Below are positions 22,618-25,899 of a stretch of 25,899 nucleotides of DNA, piece by piece. The DNA is taken from the NCBI GenBank assembly GCA_964511265.1, contig CAZEES010000018.1, positions 1 through 25,899 of the forward strand, read 5' to 3'. Every line of letters begins with the position of its first letter. The first letter of the stretch is position 1. This stretch comes from Nitrosopelagicus sp964511265 (GTDB taxonomy: Archaea; Thermoproteota; Nitrososphaeria; Nitrososphaerales; Nitrosopumilaceae). The notes under the pieces were generated by a model that worked only from the letters and a program-made list of their open reading frames with translations, did not search any database and was not told the origin of the DNA. The position numbers were made by a program, and so were the translations under genes.

Positions 22618-25600
22618 TCACTCGACTGCGATCCTTACTTTGAGACCATCAATGTCATCATCTTTGTAATTTTCACACGTTTTTGTGAAATCTACCTTCT
22701 TGACTCTCACTAAAAATGCAATATCTTCTGTTTTGTCTTTAATCAAATTAAGCGAATCTTGATCTAACTCCAAAATCGATGCTTTCTCTAAAATATCTGT
22801 AGGATTGTACCCTTTCTCTTTTCTCAAAGTTTGAATACGTCTCGCTAAATCTTTAATCAATCCTTTTGCCATCATCTCATCGTCTCTTTCTAATGAAATG
22901 ATAACTATCAGATTCTGTCTCTTTGCAAATTGATATTTTTCATTAACTCCAAAATCAACTACAAAGTCATCTTTATCTAATGTGACTGAATTTTCTCCAA
23001 TTTGGAATGTGTATGAGCCTTTTTTCTTTAATTCGTCGATAATTGATTCAGGATCTGTTTCTGAAAACATCTTCAATAATTTTCCCATGTCTTGTTTTGC
23101 TTTTGGACCTATTGCGCTTCGTTCTAGTTCTATTTTCGGCACTACTGGTAATCCTTTCTGTTTTAATTCTAGATACTGTTTCATTCCTTCTGAATTGTCA
23201 ATTTCAAAAATCTCATAATTTTGTATATTCATTTGTGATTTTACAAGTTCGGAAAGTGACTCTAAAACTTCCTTTTCGCCTATGTTAACGCAAATTAATG
23301 CTTGATTTAGTGGCCATCTTCTTTTCAATTTTGCTTTCATTCTTGCAGCTGACGTAACTGATACTACCTCTTTTAACAAATCAAATGATGTCTCAACTTT
23401 CTCATCAATTAATGATGGATCGATCTTAGGCCATGATTCAAGCAGAATATTTTCTTTTTCAGCAAATATTGTTTCATACAAGTATTGAGATGTAAATGGT
23501 ACAAATGGGTGTATCAAAATGTCAATAGTTTTGAGTGTCTTTGCAAGAATTGCATAAATCGTAAATCGTCTATCTCTTTTTGAATCGTCTTCATCCCATA
23601 ACTCTGATTTTGTAATTGGAATGTAAATTTGACTAAGGGAATTTATTAAAAAGTCTTCTATGGCTTTTGCAGATTCATGAAATCTACATGAGTTGTTTGT
23701 TTCGGTAGTTCGTTCTATCATTCTTTGAAGTTTTGATAATAGCCAAACATCAGGTGGTGTTAACAATTCTTTTTTCTTAGCCCATTCAATAGATGATTCT
23801 TTTAAATTGAATTTGTCATATTCACTATTTTGTTTGTAAAATGTGTGCAAGTGATATAATGTACTGATAACTTGATATGGTCTTGACATTAGTTCTTTCG
23901 TGCTAAAGTTTAATGGTTCAATTGGACTTGCCTTCCACATGAAATAAAATCTTACAAGATCTACTGGATATTTTTCTAAAAGTTCTTTTGCTTCTAAAAC
24001 ATTTCCTTTACTTTTACTCATTTTGTTTCCATTTTCATCTAAAACATGTCCTTGAAACAAAAATGATTTGTAAGGTGAAACAGGTGAGTTGTTGTATATG
24101 ACATTTTCAATTAACAATGTATATGCCCATCCTCTAGTCTGGTCGATACCTTCTGTGAAAAATGGTGCTGGAATCTTCTCTTGATATGTGGATTTGTCTA
24201 AAGATGCAATTGGAGCCGCACCGCTATTGTGCCATGTATCCAGTACAAACTCTTCTCGTTGCATCGTAGAATTGCATTTCTTACATTTGACTTTGATTTT
24301 ATCGATCCATGGTCTATGCAATTCGAAATTCTCCCCATCAGGTAATTCAATTGCAGAATCGACAATCTCTTTTCTTGAAAATAATCTCTCCATATTTCCA
24401 CATTCATCGCACTTCCAAATTGGTATTGGACATCCCCAAAACCTTTCTCGTGATATACACCATGGGTGTTTTTCTTTGATAATCTCTAAGAATCTGTTCT
24501 TTGGTTGATCAAAAAAGTATTCTACATCTTCCGCCGCCTTGATTGCTTTGTCTCCAAGCTTGTCAAGCATGTAAAAATATTCTCTACGTGCAAGCCATAT
24601 CAAACCATGGTTACAACGCCAACATAATGGATACTTGTGTTTGATCTTTCCAATTCTCACTAGTGCGTTTCTGTCTTTTACTGATTGGACGAGTTTCTCA
24701 TCTGCATCTCTAACAAAAAGCCCTGCATATTTTCCGGCATCTTCGGTAAATTTCACCTGATCATCAATAGGACAGAAAATTGTTACGCCTCGTTTCATTG
24801 CAATATTATTATCTTCTTCACCATTTGCTGGTGACAAGTGAACCAATCCACTTCCTGCATTCACATCAACAAAATCTTCTGCAACTGTCACATGATAGTT
24901 ATCCTGTTCTGCAATTTCGGCAAGTTTTGGAATCTCATCTAAGAGTGGGTGTATATACTTTTTGCCTTCCATCTCTGTCCCCAAAAACGTCCTCTCAATT
25001 TTATAATTCTCAATTTTTACTTCAGACATGAATTCTTCTAAACGTGTTTTTCCAACAACCCATGTTTCTTCTTCAACTAGAACCTCCACATATTCTTCTT
25101 TTGGATTAACTCCTACCATTGCATCTGTTACAAGTGTAAACGGCATTGTAGTCCAAACAATCAAAAATTTCTCTTCTTCTGCAAGTTTGACTTTGTAATA
25201 TAATGATGGGTCTTTGACCATGTCATATCCCTGATTTACTTCAGAATGACTTAGTGATGTCTGACAACTTGGACAATATGCAACAACTCTAAATCCTTCT
25301 GTTAGAATGCCATTTTCAAATGCTTTTCTCATCAGTTCCCATTCTTTTTCAATAAATTCATCTTTGTATGTCCAATACGCATTTTCTTGATTAAATGACA
25401 TGCCTATCAATTCATCAACTTCTACCCATTTTGCATGATATTTCTGTACAATATTCTTACACTCTGCAACTAATTTCTCGATATCTTCTGACGATGTAAT
25501 GTCGCTTTTTCCATTTTCAATTCCTAATTCTTTTTCTGCTTGTAGTTCTACTGGTAGTCCTTGTGTATCCCATCCTGCATTAAAGATGACATTGTTTCCA

Positions 25601-25818
25601 GACAAAACGTTATATCTATACCATAAATCTTTGAAGACCCTGCCTCTAAGATGGCCTGCATGTGGAATTCCATTCATCGTTGGTGGTCCTTCGATAAACA
25701 TTATCTCATTTTTTTTACTTTCATCCACTTGAATCAGTCTAGAGATATCTTTCCCTTTCAAATTATCTTGAACAATTTTCTCAATTCGTTTGATATCAAA
25801 ATTCTCTATCAGTTCCAT
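22618..25818 (-). CDS. ileS: Isoleucyl-tRNA synthetase
   Basis: A 1066-residue class I aminoacyl-tRNA synthetase that charges tRNA-Ile and edits valine. The HIGH-type signature is HAGH (53-56) within GPPTMNGIPHAGHLRGR. The KMSKS loop is K599-M600-S601-K602-S603. The CP1 editing domain lies between. Several CxxC pairs (CPSC, CWRC, CDEC, CKKC) point to zinc sites. The long C-terminal anticodon-binding extension is the archaeal/eukaryal-like arrangement. A TATAAAA-type element about 27 nt upstream fits the ATG. Confidence 0.97.
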   Translation of the reverse strand: MELIENFDIKRIEKIVQDNLKGKDISRLIQVDESKKNEIMFIEGPPTMNGIPHAGHLRGRVFKDLWYRYNVLSGNNVIFNAGWDTQGLPVELQAEKELGIENGKSDITSSEDIEKLVAECKNIVQKYHAKWVEVDELIGMSFNQENAYWTYKDEFIEKEWELMRKAFENGILTEGFRVVAYCPSCQTSLSHSEVNQGYDMVKDPSLYYKVKLAEEEKFLIVWTTMPFTLVTDAMVGVNPKEEYVEVLVEEETWVVGKTRLEEFMSEVKIENYKIERTFLGTEMEGKKYIHPLLDEIPKLAEIAEQDNYHVTVAEDFVDVNAGSGLVHLSPANGEEDNNIAMKRGVTIFCPIDDQVKFTEDAGKYAGLFVRDADEKLVQSVKDRNALVRIGKIKHKYPLCWRCNHGLIWLARREYFYMLDKLGDKAIKAAEDVEYFFDQPKNRFLEIIKEKHPWCISRERFWGCPIPIWKCDECGNMERLFSRKEIVDSAIELPDGENFELHRPWIDKIKVKCKKCNSTMQREEFVLDTWHNSGAAPIASLDKSTYQEKIPAPFFTEGIDQTRGWAYTLLIENVIYNNSPVSPYKSFLFQGHVLDENGNKMSKSKGNVLEAKELLEKYPVDLVRFYFMWKASPIEPLNFSTKELMSRPYQVISTLYHLHTFYKQNSEYDKFNLKESSIEWAKKKELLTPPDVWLLSKLQRMIERTTETNNSCRFHESAKAIEDFLINSLSQIYIPITKSELWDEDDSKRDRRFTIYAILAKTLKTIDILIHPFVPFTSQYLYETIFAEKENILLESWPKIDPSLIDEKVETSFDLLKEVVSVTSAARMKAKLKRRWPLNQALICVNIGEKEVLESLSELVKSQMNIQNYEIFEIDNSEGMKQYLELKQKGLPVVPKIELERSAIGPKAKQDMGKLLKMFSETDPESIIDELKKKGSYTFQIGENSVTLDKDDFVVDFGVNEKYQFAKRQNLIVIISLERDDEMMAKGLIKDLARRIQTLRKEKGYNPTDILEKASILELDQDSLNLIKDKTEDIAFLVRVKKVDFTKTCENYKDDDIDGLKVRIAVE

Positions 25819-25840
25819 CTATCGTTTGAAAAGGTTTTTC

Positions 25841-25848
25841 CTATAAAA
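25841..25848 (-). promoter_or_regulatory. TATA element of ileS
   Basis: The minus strand reads TTTTATAG, centred about 27 nt upstream of the ATG at 25818. The remaining 50 bases of the window contain no further gene that I can see. Confidence 0.55.
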
Positions 25849-25899
25849 TCTCTTTGAGGAATATATACCGGAATCTAGTTGAGTAATTATTGGTTAATG

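Overview
The window is AT-rich DNA from an ammonia-oxidising thaumarchaeon, most likely a Nitrosopumilus/Nitrosarchaeum-type member of the Nitrosopumilaceae. Supporting signs are archaeal core genes (TFB, diphthamide-type EF-2, ribosomal protein L40e), a PEFG-CTERM surface protein (a thaumarchaeal sorting tail), a single bacterial-type cold shock protein, a CbtA-family cobalt transporter and almost universal leaderless promoters (a TATA element about 23-30 nt before the start codon). No ammonia-oxidation or carbon-fixation key gene lies in the window, so genus-level placement is an inference.

Layout. 1-330: 3' end of 23S rRNA, with no 5S or tRNA behind it, then hairpins and T-rich terminators. 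500-1170: cspA (-) and a small membrane protein (+) diverge from a spacer holding three regularly spaced TTAG-N6-CTAA palindromes. 1190-3565: a GlcD-type FAD oxidase, an unknown 101-aa protein and a five-helix membrane protein. 3558-5186: TFB diverging from a Dps-like ferritin. 5213-6589: secreted TPR/matrixin protease interrupted by a 100-N assembly gap. 6653-8169: birA preceded by a 1-nt-overlapping winged-helix, Met-rich, acidic-tailed protein. 8245-11198: LON-domain protein, SNF2 helicase and two very small proteins. 11343-13142: membrane-anchored J-domain protein, a hypothetical, and a rhodanese plus SWIM zinc-finger pair. 13200-14431: PEFG-CTERM surface protein and a nuclease-like unknown. 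14506-16898: EF-2 with an overlapping 65-aa gene. 16941-19958: CbtA, DUF427, a Cys-rich miniprotein, hot-dog thioesterase and a J-domain protein with a broken HPD motif. 19959-25818 is all on the minus strand: L40e, sucD, sucC, a hypothetical and ileS.

The genes are mostly chromosomal housekeeping (translation, transcription initiation, CoA metabolism, protein quality control) interspersed with thaumarchaeal lineage-specific unknowns. Gene packing is very tight: several convergent pairs overlap or abut at their stop codons, and co-directional pairs overlap by 1-4 nt. I see no insertion sequence, CRISPR array, prophage, integrase or tRNA gene. Nothing here is clearly a complete undescribed system. 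The best leads are the triple palindrome upstream of cspA, the nuclease-like protein at 13772, the J-protein lacking the HPD proline, and the winged-helix/Met-rich protein upstream of birA.

Several start codons were moved from the longest open frame because a TATA element fixes a leaderless start (4608, 8245, 11343, 13200).
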